64,000 bases of DNA. Origin: Lumbricus rubellus (Eukaryota; Annelida; Clitellata; Crassiclitellata; Lumbricidae). The notes beneath the pieces were generated by a model. It worked only from the letters and a program-made list of their open reading frames with translations, did not search any database and had not been told where the DNA came from. Within the stretch, counting starts at the first letter, position 1. The number at the start of each line of letters is the position of its first letter. This document shows, piece by piece, positions 54,112 through 64,000 of the stretch. The DNA is taken from assembly GCA_945859605.1 (NCBI GenBank), contig OX243811.1, positions 53,478,494-53,542,493 on the forward strand. Reading direction: 5' to 3'. The position numbers and the translations under genes are program-made.

Positions 54112-55190
54112 CAGGGGCGCCGTTAGGCGTACGCACTTACGCAAGTGCGTACAGCGGGGAAAGGCAAAACATTTTTTTTTACAAATTGTAAATTAAAGAA
54201 TTAAAGCGTGAAATATTATAAGCGATGAAATTCTATTTAATCTATTATCTGGTGATACCTCATAATCGCCAGTGGGTATGTACGGCAGGGCTTAAAGTGT
54301 GTCAGGACGGTCATTGACGGCGTCCAGGCACTTATTTTTGAGGCTGGACGCCGTCCTGCCACTTATTTGGCCAGCACTGCCTGGACGGTCGTCCATGACT
54401 GCATGGACGGCGTCCATGCAGTTACGGACGACCGGCCATGACTGCCTAAGAATGGCTCCATTTGAGGTCGACACAGCCAAAAATGCGCTGGTCGCTGGGG
54501 CTCTGCCCCAGACCCCGCTGCGGGAGCTTACAATCAAGACAAATACCTTTCTATTTTACACTAACATTTTGATTTCTATTGTTTCTAATCTCCCCTCAAA
54601 ATTCAACCTCTCCTCCGCTTGCACTCACCTCTGCTGCTTTCCATTCACGACTGAAACCCGAACTCTTCAAGCTATCCTATCCAGATTCCAATCAGTTTTT
54701 ATCACCCAACTACCACCATCACCGACAACCACCGTAGCACCATGCTGTCTCCTCGGCTTGACCTCCCGGATTTTGACCTGGCACCGGACTTGATTTGATA
54801 TAGCGCCGGTGTATAAGCTGGTCTTCCTGACGTGGCTTTTGTGGGCGCTGAGAAATTCTCGAAGATTTACATTACATTACATTATCCTGGTAGTATAGCT
54901 TGCGACACTAAAAAACCACTTATTTTTGAAGTTTTCGCGACTTTGTCGTTCACAAATAGCTGGCAAAAAGCCTTAAAATGGCTCAATTTGAGGTCGACAC
55001 AGCCAAAAATGCGCTGGTCGTTGGGGCTCCGCCCCAGACCCCGCTGGGGGAGCTTACGACGCTCACCCAGTCGGGACGGGCTTCGTGCCTTCGGCACTCG
55101 CGACTTCGCGCCTTCGGCGCCGCCACTGACGACCAATTACAATACAGTGTCCTGGCACTTCTTTTTTACACTTTAAGCACTGATATACGG

Positions 55191-55230
<40 letters not shown>

Positions 55231-55308
55231 CTCGTATCGACCGCTGTTCGCTTCATATTATTTTGTGCAAGTTGTGCGTACAGAAAAAAAATCCTGGCGG
55301 CGCCGCTG
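54112..55308. mobile_element. Non-autonomous hAT element, about 1.2 kb
   Basis: Ends CAGGGGCGCCGTTAGG and, inverted, CAGCGGCGCCGCCAGG; flanking octamer ACTGAATC at 54104-54111 and 55309-55316 is perfect. It contains two copies of an about 80-bp segment (TTGAGGTCGACACAGCC..., near 54460 and 54985), a dispersed repeat shared with 63567-63670, and an AT run at 55195-55228. No transposase frame. Confidence 0.85.
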
Positions 55309-56656
55309 ACTGAATCATTGAGGCGGTGGCGGTGGCGGTGGCGGCGGATTTTGCGGCGGCTTGGTTGAGGTGTGTCATCGGTGGATGCCAAAGACAATAG
55401 GCTTAGGCTTCTATGTAGGCCTATTAGCGGAGTAAACTTATGTTTCCTTTTCTTATAGTAGTAAAATTATAATGCGGTCGATCCATTATCTTAAAATTCA
55501 AACCATTTCTGATTTTTCTCTTTTTTTAAAAACACTCATTTTGTATAGGCCTACGACTGCATTGTAAGTTGAGCGCATTATAGGCCTATAGCCTAATTAT
55601 GCCCAAATCGCCTGTATTGACCTACAGCTGCAGGGTCAGATTCACATGATCATGTTGTGGCCCGGCCTAGGCCTCTTCAGAAGAACTGTGAGATAGAATG
55701 TGAAATCTTTTTGAGCTGTGTGTCCTGTGTCAAGGCATCCTTTTGTGACGTCATAGTCTTTGTTAAAACACTATTATTACGTCGTTAATTTGGACATTCT
55801 ATCGTGACGAAATGTCTTTGTTCAAAAACGCTATTATTACGTCACTAAAATGGACAAAATTGAACAAGATGATGTTAGGTTATAAGTCAATAGATCAAAC
55901 TGATAATTAATTATCAATGTGATCTATTTTTTGACTTCGTATTGTGACGTTATCTCTTCGTTATGCAATTTTATTGCGTCGCTAACTCGCGGTTATGGAC
56001 ATATTGCTGCGACGATAATAGCTCTGTAGGCCTAGGTCTATTATTATTATTATGACGACGTCTCTTTGTTCTATAAATACAAAAACTATTGTTGCACCAT
56101 TGGCTATGAATAAGTGCATAATTATATCTGGATCGCAGATGTGCGGCTGCGACCGGAAATGCTGCCAGGGAGCGCCGGAAGTAGCTGCGCGCCCAGCACT
56201 GGCCTCCACGCTCATGTGCATGCACTCAGCGTGAAAAATAATGTTTTAAACTTAATGTTTAGACTTATGATTTTAGCGACACATCAAATAAATTTTGAGG
56301 TTTCCAAGAAATAATTGCTTACGCATTCGACAGGTGGCGCCAAACCCCGATCTTGCACGTTACTTAGGTACTAAAAATTTGACGTGGCTCTATAAAAATG
56401 AGTATGGGCCTTATGTTCTGCATTTTTAATTATGAGTCCTGTGTGGGCATGTTGACAAATATAATTTTTATATATATATAATATATCTATATAAATAAAA
56501 ATGAAACTTTCCAACAGTTTGTAATGAGTGTTCTCGAAAACTGACGGTATTATGCCGGTATTGTATTATGCTTTTTTAAAAAAAACCACAATTTTTCCAC
56601 AAAAAGAGAACTTTGAATTCCATTCGACCGCCATTTTGAAATTATACACATCCCAA

Positions 56657-56815
56657 CGCCTATGAGGGTTACCAGATTTTGGAAACGTTTTTGTCGCGAC
56701 ATCACGCCGTAAAGTCGCCCAAAAGTCGCGAGATGATCAGAGTTGCCACATTTCCGAAACTCTTTGTAGCGAAATTCACGTTGTAAAGTCGCCCAAAAGT
56801 CGCGATAGCGCATAT
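56657..56815 (+). repeat. Two-copy tandem repeat of about 80 bp
   Basis: GTCGCCCAAAAGTCGCGA and its surroundings occur twice, each after an AGTTGCCACATTTCC / GGTTACCAGATTTTGG-type start. Confidence 0.7.
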
Positions 56816-56818
56816 GTC

Positions 56819-56975
56819 GCTGTCGGGAAGGAACGGTGTGAGGGAGGAAAGGAGGGAGCTGGACGAGGAGGGAGGGGAGGGACCGGAGGGGAGGGATGGA
56901 GAAGGGAGGGATGCAGAGAAGCAGAGGGACAGGAGGGAAGGGAAGGGGAGGGTGAGGGGAGGGGAGAACGGTCTT
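56819..56975 (+). repeat. Purine-rich G-tract
   Basis: Almost uninterrupted G/A runs (GGAGGGGAGGG and similar), able in principle to form G-quadruplex or triplex structures. Confidence 0.75.
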
Positions 56976-58272
56976 TTCTGTCACAGCAACGCGTGGCCGG
57001 GTACAGCTAGTATATATATAAAATAACGTTCTCATCAGAAGTTGTAATTTATGCAAGGAAAATCGTTCTATAGTTAGGCGACGCAGGAAGTCACAAGGGA
57101 TGCGCTAAAATCGAAAAGTAGGCTAGGAATCTATCCGATCTGATACAGACACTCGTGTAGTCTTAGCCTACAGCTTAGCTTAGTTAGTGTCCAAACAGCC
57201 ACCAGGCGTAGGCCTACGCTGACACTGAGACGATATATGGACTATAATAAGGCAACCTTTGATCCACGCAACGCCTGCCTTACACTCGATCGCGACAGCT
57301 GAGCGGACTATAGACCTGCCTAAGAAGATCTTGATTCAAGCTATAGGCGCCTGCTGTGGCCTAAATAGTATCATAGGCTGTGGTCACGTATGCAGTATAA
57401 GGCCTGTCAAACTGTTTCATACGTGAGCCTTTACAGATTTGCAGTGCGCAGAACAGCCTACGATTCATAAGCCAGTCTGAGCTTATAGGCTATAGTTATA
57501 TAGTGCTGCACTAACTCTTAGGCCTACAGCAATGCCGCGTAGCCATGTATGTTTAGGCAGCGTACGAACGCTTGTGTATAGGCATAAACAGTCTACACTG
57601 CATGCATGCATTCTAACATCATTCGAATTACCAAAACAGGTAGGCCTAAGTTTATATTCAGTTTTGTTGTCCACCATGTCATCGGTTGTTGATGCTTACA
57701 CGTTATAACTTGAGTAAGATTAAAAGCTAGACCCTTCTGTTAGTCTATTCCTTTATAGGACTAAAGGTCTATGCCGTTATAAGGGATTTAAGGGTTAAGC
57801 TTCACTCTTGTGCTATCTATTATGCAGGGCATATAGCTAACAAAATGTCCAGGCGTTTGACTGCAGGTCATGTAGGCCTAATTGAAGCTTGCTATAAGCC
57901 TACTTGTCAATATCGGACTTATCTAGGCGGCGAATGAATCTATTATCTGCCAGTGCCAGACCCAAGCATGGATAAAGGAGGAGGGCGACACTAATCATCT
58001 TTGAAATGGCAGTGTCGTTAAACAGCAACAAATTAAATAAAAGTCTTTGATCGTCATCTAACTCAAATAATACTCTCATTTTATTTCTCGCAGTCCAGCA
58101 CTGAAACAGACCGATTGACGCCTAATAATTAATTAATGCTTTGCAGGGTGACCGACTGACCGACTCTCGCTCGTTCGCTATGACATTGTATGCTCAATCT
58201 ATCAGCATGCATCGCTAAATGACACGCTGCCTCCTTTGTTCGCATCATACATAGCGTCCCATTTAACTAACA

Positions 58273-58421
58273 CAGGGTGAGAATTGCCGGGGGGTTGGGG
58301 GGGGTTCAATCCCCCCAGTCTTTTTTAGAGCCCCATGTTAAAGTATGTTTTTCATACCCCAATTTCAAGTTTATCATAGGCCAACCCCCCCCCCAGTTAT
58401 TTTTCCACAATTCTCATACTG
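58273..58421. mobile_element. hAT-type MITE, 149 bp
   Basis: Ends CAGGGTGAGAATTG and, inverted, CAGTATGAGAATTG; perfect 8-bp duplication AACTAACA (58265-58272, 58422-58429). It contains G- and C-runs. It lies about 115 bp upstream of the start codon of the next gene. Confidence 0.85.
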
Positions 58422-58535
58422 AACTAACACCAAAAGTCCTGCATGCGTTGCATTTAACTAACACCTGTGGCATATTTGATTAACACAAACAGCAGACGAT
58501 CGTGACTTAAACAGCCAATTAGGGTCTCAATTGAG

Positions 58536-59647
58536 ATGGAAGATGTCGATGACGAAATTCCGATGATTCTGCCAAGCAATACGAAACCGCACAGAATGAA
58601 GAAGGCAGCTCGGCTATTCCACGAAAACCTCGCTTCCGGTTCTGGTGCAAAAAACGTCGACCAGGTCAACGTGACGTATCGCGAACCCGAGCATCGTCAG
58701 ATGTCGATGACGCTGACAATGTTGACGCTCGTCGTTCTTGTGTCGACCCTCGTCTTCCTCGTTCTCTTCCTCATGGTGCCACTCTTCTACAATCTTAACC
58801 ATCCGCTGCATCTCGATGCAGGGGAGCCGCAAGTCGAACGCGGACACAGTCACTCATCAGACGGCGAGGGAGGGGAACACGCTGGCCACGGCGGAATGAT
58901 GGAAGGAGAGCAAGCAGCAGCAGCAGCAGATGCGGGAAAGATGGCCAACATGGCAAACGAGAAGATGAACTCGGAATGGATTCAGCGGATATCGGTAAGT
59001 TAAGTTGGACGTGGTAGATTGAAACTGATGCACCCGCATGCGGCTGGATTTCCTTGTCTTACTGGCCTGCTCTAAATAAGAACCCTCAGAGCTAACAGAA
59101 CTGTAATATGCCAAACAAATTTCTGTCGAGGGCAACAGCCTCTGTTGTGATAAGTCCTCGTCAAATCTTGATCCATCCAACAGAGTCATATAGGTTTAGA
59201 CCCCGATGGTATTTCGCTACAATGAAGCAAAAACGATAGACCAACAAACCATCAATAAAAAATTAGGCTTAAATTAGTTGTAAGCCCACTAATCGGTCTA
59301 ATTTCTATAATTAAATAATTAGATCTATGTATGCCTACATTATTATTATTAGTCAATTATGTATAATTTATGTATAATTTATATGTGTTAAGCTCTGTTG
59401 TGGATGTATACAGGAGATCTGTCAGTGTTTTGCAAAACTGGTGGAAAACGACAATTCACAATCAGCAATGAAGATTACCACAGCCACCGTTGAGGTAATT
59501 AATAATTATAATTATAGGCTATTAAACGAAGAGAAATTTCACGAAATTATTAAGTCAATTTTTTTGTTACGTTATAACGGTTATGGACTAATTTTGTTTC
59601 GGTAGGATAAGGGCACTTTCGTCGATCAGGACACAGCTAGAGTATGA
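58536..59647 (+). CDS. Three-exon gene for a 193-residue single-pass membrane protein (unrecognised)
   Basis: Exons 58536-58994, 59414-59494 and 59606-59647 join in frame (459+81+42 nt) through donors TCG|GTAAGT and GAG|GTAATT and acceptors TACAG and GGTAG, ending in TGA. The N-terminal 55 residues are acidic then basic (MEDVDDEIPM, HRMKKAARLF), residues 58-84 are one strongly hydrophobic segment (MTLTMLTLVVLVSTLVFLVL), and the C-terminal part is His/Gly/Ala-rich (HSHSSDGEGGEHAGHGG) with ICQCFAKLVEN in exon 2. Without a signal peptide it looks like a type II protein. A possible AATAAA is at 59728. The family is not recognised. The exon structure is inferred. Confidence 0.65.
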
Positions 59648-59878
59648 ATAGGGCCGTTCCAGACTGTGATTTTATATTAGGCGGTAGTGAAGTCCCTGAG
59701 GGATCGACCTGCATGCCAAAAAATAATAATAAAAATAACAATAATAATAATAATAACTATAATCATCATTATTATAATAATCATATTCATAATAATAACC
59801 ATAAAAAATAATACTTTTTTAGCCATCTTGTGATGGGCAAATATCGAGTGTGGCAATTACGCTTAGGCATCTCGCACA

Positions 59879-60293
59879 GTGATGCCACAGCTGTGTTTTT
59901 CCACCTAGATCTATGTTTTTTTGCTTTCGTCTGTGTTTCTGGTTTTTTTTGTGGAAAATCTGTGTTTTTTCCCGTTTTCGTCTGGATTTCTGTGTTTTTT
60001 TGGGAAAATCTGTGTTTTTTTGGGCGAGTTGACAATTTGTACATTTTTCTTGACATTTTAAACCGGACGACTAAAAAAAAAAAAAAAAAAAAAAAAGGTC
60101 ATCAACTTTTTTGCCGGCGAAAATAGATTTTTTTGGGACTTTTCGGACCGGACAACTAAAAAAAAAAAAAAAAGGTCATCAACTTTTTGCCGGCGAAAAT
60201 ATAAAATTTTCTTTACTTTTCGGCCGGACGACGTCTGTGTTTTTCTGTGTTTTTTTATAGGAAATCTATGTTTTTTTCTGAAACCTCAGTGGC
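59879..60293. mobile_element. hAT-like MITE made of degenerate CTGTGTTTTT repeats
   Basis: Ends CAGTGATGCCAC and GTGGCAACACTG are near-perfect inverses. Inside, CTGTGTTTTT(TTGGGAAAA) words recur and two runs of A (60074-60098 region and near 60160) each precede AGGTCATCAACTTTTT. Flanking TCTCGCA occurs at both sides, offset by two bases on the right. Confidence 0.5.
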
Positions 60294-61017
60294 AACACTG
60301 AATTCTCGCAATCAGATGATATAATTATTATTAGTTAAGTCGAACTGGCTGTGAATCCCTGTGATCGGTGATTTGACTGCATAGAACGTCCTGCTTGACC
60401 TCCTGCCTGGAACATAGAACGCATAAAGGACATCCTGGTTATACATTATACGGCCTCTTGTGGAACGCCCTGAGTAGGTAGGCCTAATTATATAAAGCGA
60501 CTGCACAGGCCTACAGGGCCTATAGGCCTAGGACGTTCCCTTTCCACTCTTATTTAAAAATATTATTATTATTATTATTATTCATGTTCCATTTACTATT
60601 GCAATGCTTTGAATTTCAGATATGTCTCCGAAGCTGTTTCTCCAGTGCGTCTACAACGGTAGACCCACGTAGTCCTACACCTGGACCATCTCTAATGGGG
60701 CCTGTGCCTACTGCGGCAATAGTAACAGACAACGGTAGACCTTAACGGCAGAGGACAGGCAACATACAATGCCAAGTGCACTTCCATTCCTTCATCGGCT
60801 TAAGCAGGACATCGATGGACCTCTGCGATTCAATATTATTATGTAACAGTCAATAGTCGACGCCTATGAACAAACAAACTCAATGCTTACTGCTTAGCAT
60901 TCCTGCCTAACAATGCGTATACATTATACAAGTGATCAACGACCATCTGCTTTCTGCCGGGGCCCGGCGATGCTTAATTTATTGCAGGCCATAGCAAGAA
61001 CAATAGGTGTAGCCTAT
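60294..61017. other. Intergenic stretch
   Basis: Nothing gene-like is seen. A TTA trinucleotide run lies near 60563-60585. The open frame at 60913-61182 runs into the inverted-repeat element below and is not supported. Confidence 0.5.
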
Positions 61018-61026
61018 GTATACAAC

Positions 61027-61661
61027 GGTTCCACGACAACTGGTTCACCGACAACTGGTTCAACGACAACTGGTTCACGGACAATTCGTTCACCGACAGC
61101 TGGTTCACGACAAATGTTACACGACAATATTATTGGAGCTGGATTGATGAAAATATTCTTGCTCAAACTGGAGCTGGATTGATGAAAATATTCATGCTGA
61201 AATTGGAGCTGGATTGGTTAAAGTGTTCATGCTTAAACTGGAGCTGAATTGATGAGAATGTTCTTGTTTACATTGGAACTGGATAGATAAAAAAAAACCG
61301 GTGAAATGGAAGCTGGATATTGGTTATTTTATATCTGAAGTAGAGGCTGGATTAATGTATAGAATGCTTGATAAATGGAAGCTGGATGGATGATTTTCAT
61401 TCATGTATTTCAACATGCACCCAGTTTCCATTTCTCAAGCCCTTTATAATTAACCCGGCTTCCATTTCTCAATAGTTATTTTTGTCAATCCAGCTTCTAT
61501 TTCACCTATACGCAACCTTCATCCATTTTAGATTCACCATTTGCCGGTGAGCCAATATTATTGTCGTGTATCAATGGTCGTGAACCAGCTGTCGGTGAAC
61601 GAATTGTCCGTGGACCAATTGTCGTTGAACCAGTTGTCGGTGAACCAGTTGTCGTGACACC
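61027..61661. mobile_element. Mutator-like foldback MITE with 15-bp internal repeats
   Basis: About 110-bp inverted ends beginning GGTTCCACGACAACTGG and, inverted, GGTGTCACGACAACTGG, each made of repeated CGACAACTGGTTCAC 15-mers. Perfect 9-bp duplication GTATACAAC (61018-61026, 61662-61670), the size usual for Mutator-type elements. The middle carries tandem units around GGAGCTGGATTGATGAAAAT and their inverses (AATCCAGCTTC), so most of the element can fold on itself. Confidence 0.8.
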
Positions 61662-61670
61662 GTATACAAC

Positions 61671-62088
61671 GACTATCCAAATAACGGGTTAAGCAGTTAA
61701 GCTTATGCATTCATGTATACCTACTTTCGACTCGAAATAAGCTTACAATTGACATAAAAAAGAATCGCGAATTCCAGACAGCATATTAATGTGAGTAGGC
61801 CTATCCCGAGAAGTCGAAAACCATTATATATAATTAATTATGTAATATACATGTATAATTGTATATACATCTGGCTTGGACCTGTTTAAAAGCCCTATGC
61901 CTATATCCGCATATAGCCTATATGCGAATAGCTTCTTGAGTTATAACCAAAACCGATCCAATCCATGGCTGTTAGGCCTATGCCTTCGTCATGGCTATAC
62001 TTTTTTACGTCGACAAATGCGAAGTCCCGTCTATAATTATAGACCTAAACGCCAAAACATGGATGTCGAGGTATAAACCCTACTATGT
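61671..62088. other. Intergenic stretch
   Basis: Nothing gene-like is seen in these about 400 AT-rich bases. Confidence 0.5.
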
Positions 62089-62356
62089 TAACTGATCAGT
62101 GGCGTAACAACTGAGCCGGGGGCCCGTGGACATTCTCAGCTTGGGGGCCCCTATCCATTAACGGAACTAAACAGTGAAAACAATTAGAAACAAGAGCGTA
62201 ATTATATCTGAAGCAATTTTGGTAGCGCAATAGTGTAGGCCTACTAGAGAGTTTTCGTAAAGTTTCGCTTTATGAATGTCAGTATTAAACGCTGTCATCA
62301 ATATGCTAATCCATGTATTGTTAGGGCACATTAATGGTTCAATGCAAAACAAGGAA

Positions 62357-62590
62357 ACGGTTCCACGACAACTGGTCTACAGACAACAAGTCTAACGACA
62401 ATTAACTGGTCTACAGACAACTCGTATTGATGAATTAAAAACTGGATTTATGAAAAAACGTTAAATGGCTTTCTAGCTTAAATGGAAGCTAGATTGATAA
62501 TTTTCATTTATGTATTTAAACATGCATCCAGCTTCCATTTCTTAAGCGTTTTTTCATCAATCCAGCTTCTATTTTAGATCTAAATTTTGT
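62357..62590. mobile_element. Partial copy of the foldback MITE family
   Basis: CGGTTCCACGACAACTGG at the left is the terminus of the element at 61027, followed by CTACAGACAAC repeats and by TGGAAGCTAG/ATCCAGCTTC inverted words. The right terminus is missing. Confidence 0.6.
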
Positions 62591-62865
62591 ACTTTCATCC
62601 AGCCTCAATTTTTCGATTTTTCTCAGCTCGTTTCTGACTGTACGTGCGTTTCATGGCATTCATCTTATTTGGTGATTATTTTTGTTTAGGCACCGCAATA
62701 GTAATGATCCAGATAAAAGTAAATGAATGAATGCAGTGATTGTTATTATGAGCGTGAAGGAACGAACACTGCAATGTGCAGTGTGTACCAGTCACTTCAA
62801 CGCTTGACTCGTATAGAGACATTGACAGAGGCATAGACAAAGACAGGTACACACAATGCCACACA

Positions 62866-62985
62866 ATGAGTGAGAGAGAGAGTGAGAGAGGCAGACAGAC
62901 AGAGAGAGATACAGACCTATCTCTTTCTCTCTCTGTCTGACAGACAGACAGAGAGAGAGAGAGAGAGACAGATAGACACACACAG
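62866..62985. repeat. GA/CT and GACA simple repeats
   Basis: AGAGAGAGTGAGAGAG, CAGACAGACAGA and an inverted CTCTCTCTGTCTG run. Frames rich in Leu/Ser or Arg/Glu here are compositional. Confidence 0.85.
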
Positions 62986-63566
62986 TGTCACACACAGACA
63001 GCAAGAATTAGGATCCGAAAAGAAAGCAGATACTATTTCAATCATCATTCCTTAATGGGTGGCCGTATACCCTATTACCCTAACCGTAGACCCCGCCCCT
63101 AACGTATATGCCTACAACTAAGTGTTGATGTCTACTACGGGTCAAATGCTCTCACATCCGATGACCCATACAGTCCCGACAGACACGACACATGCGTATC
63201 ATTTATCATTTCCGTCGTATCCAGGCTTGGTCTACATTATGGTCAGACTATACAATCTGAAACTAACTATAAAACAAAGAACTCTGAAAAAGTACATGGA
63301 ACTTTTTTAACCAAATAAGCTCGGGGGCCCTTTGGAGCTCGGGGGCCCGTGGATTTTGTCCACCTTCGTTATACGGTTGTTACGCCACTGTAACTGATGA
63401 TCTACAGTACAGAAGACATAAGCCTAGCTTATCTCTACGCCACAGCTAAGATAGCTGTCGGTCTTGGTCCTGAGCAGTGTTTAAAGTGTGAAAAAATAAG
63501 CGTCTCGACGCCCATTAATTACCTTTCCAAAAGAAGTGCCTGGACAGTGGACACCCTAATCTTTTC

Positions 63567-63670
63567 AGGCTGTTTTGGCCAATAAGTGGCAGGACGGCGT
63601 GCCGCGTTCATATATTTTTAAATAAGTGCATAAACGCCGTCCATGACCGTCCGGCCACACTTTAAGCCCC
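63567..63670 (-). repeat. Dispersed repeat, inverted copy of 54288-54390
   Basis: Read on the minus strand, GGGGCTTAAAGTGTG, GGACGGTCATGGACGGCG and GCCGTCCTGCCACTTATT align in order with the segment inside the hAT element at 54112. The family is not identified. Confidence 0.6.
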
Positions 63671-63699
63671 ACTTGCATTGAAATATTAAGAGCATTAAT

Positions 63700-63842
63700 T
63701 TGCATTTGACATTCTGGACATCTCGGAGGTTTGGGGTCAAAGCTTTGTGACGTCATATATGAGGGCATGACTTTGTAACGACGTGTAACGAATGGGGTTA
63801 AAAATCGTCCCAAATGAGGTGACGTCATTTATGGACCGCCCC
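63700..63842. mobile_element. MITE fragment related to 4924-5359
   Basis: The right end GTGACGTCATTTATGGACCG followed by CCCC resembles the terminus of the element at 4924 (TTTATGGACGGCCCC). The left end is not found, so it is probably truncated or a different subfamily. Confidence 0.4.
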
Positions 63843-63849
63843 TAGAAAG

Positions 63850-64000
63850 TCTGACTAAACTAGCCACAAACAATAGGCTTCTAACGCCCCAGCAGCTGTC
63901 TAAAATTGATTTAGCTTCCCTATCCTTGAAATATCCACATTTCACTTTTTCCACTTCAGTCCGGAATCTGGGAGTCATCCTTGACCAGGAACTCACATTT
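63850..64000 (+). mobile_element. LINE reverse-transcriptase fragment, runs off the window
   Basis: The last bases encode SVRNLGVILDQELTF on the plus strand, the conserved C-terminal reverse-transcriptase motif of CR1/L2/Jockey-type LINEs. It continues beyond 64000, so its length and state are unknown. Confidence 0.75.

Larger units (their letters stand above)
55309..58264. other. Intergenic stretch without supported gene
   Basis: Besides the tandem repeat and purine tract, only TAGGCCTA-rich AT sequence is seen. The minus frame at 56550-57056 is explained by the purine tract read in reverse (Pro/Ser/Leu-rich). Confidence 0.5.
62097..63390. mobile_element. Non-autonomous hAT element, about 1.3 kb, with nested repeats
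   Basis: Ends CAGTGGCGTAACAAC and, at the right, GTTGTTACGCCACTG, a 15-bp perfect inverse, flanked by TAACTGAT at 62089-62096 and 63391-63398. GGGGGCCC words lie inside both ends. It contains a partial copy of the foldback MITE and a GA microsatellite. No transposase frame. Confidence 0.88.

Noticed and set aside
56550..57056. Minus frame of 168 residues, Pro/Ser/Leu-rich
   Set aside because: Largely the purine tract and tandem repeat read in reverse; no conserved pattern.
62676..63055. Leu/Ser/Cys-rich or Arg/Glu-rich frames
   Set aside because: Produced by the GA/CT and GACA microsatellite inside a hAT element.

Overview
The window is a piece of an animal nuclear genome: split genes with GT-AG introns, tRNA-derived SINE, LINE tails, many DNA-transposon MITEs and long microsatellites. 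The palindrome-rich TAGGCCTA composition and repeat types suggest a marine invertebrate, perhaps a deuterostome such as an echinoderm, but the species cannot be fixed from the sequence.

The centre is one host gene on the minus strand, the orthologue of SHOC2, a leucine-rich-repeat scaffold of the RAS-RAF pathway. All 17 coding exons can be placed between 41823 and 9051; their lengths sum to 1737 nt (578 residues, human SHOC2 being 582) with every phase consistent. A probable non-coding first exon lies near 51978, so intron 1 is about 9.9 kb.

Inside one SHOC2 intron sits a complete Maverick/Polinton (adintovirus-like) provirus, 14371-31189 (16,819 bp), with 241-bp perfect terminal inverted repeats inside longer degenerate ones and a 6-bp target duplication CATGCC on both sides. 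Left to right it carries: a SAP-domain gene in the left TIR; integrase with chromodomain and a phospholipase A2-like gene on the minus strand, overlapping in a -1 frame arrangement; on the plus strand the packaging ATPase, a penton-like minor capsid protein, a pX-like protein, a dUTPase-fold protein, a membrane protein, a conserved 302-residue protein, a pVI-like protein and the double-jelly-roll major capsid protein; then on the minus strand two fibre-like proteins, the adenain-type protease, a zinc-ribbon protein and a protein-primed DNA polymerase B; finally two more SAP genes, one in the right TIR. Nearly every frame is intact, which points to a recent insertion. The most unusual points are the SAP gene family shared between the TIRs and the N terminus of the polymerase, the possible PLA2-integrase frameshift, a paralogous fibre pair, and a TAAAATG-type start context on most genes.

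The flanks (1-9 kb and 52-64 kb) are intergenic, rich in TAGGCCTA words, and packed with non-autonomous transposons whose ends and target duplications can be read directly (hAT, piggyBac-like, Mutator-like). One further host gene is readable on the plus strand, a three-exon 193-residue single-pass membrane protein (58536-59647); a possible signal-peptide exon lies at 53633. The window closes in a LINE reverse-transcriptase fragment.
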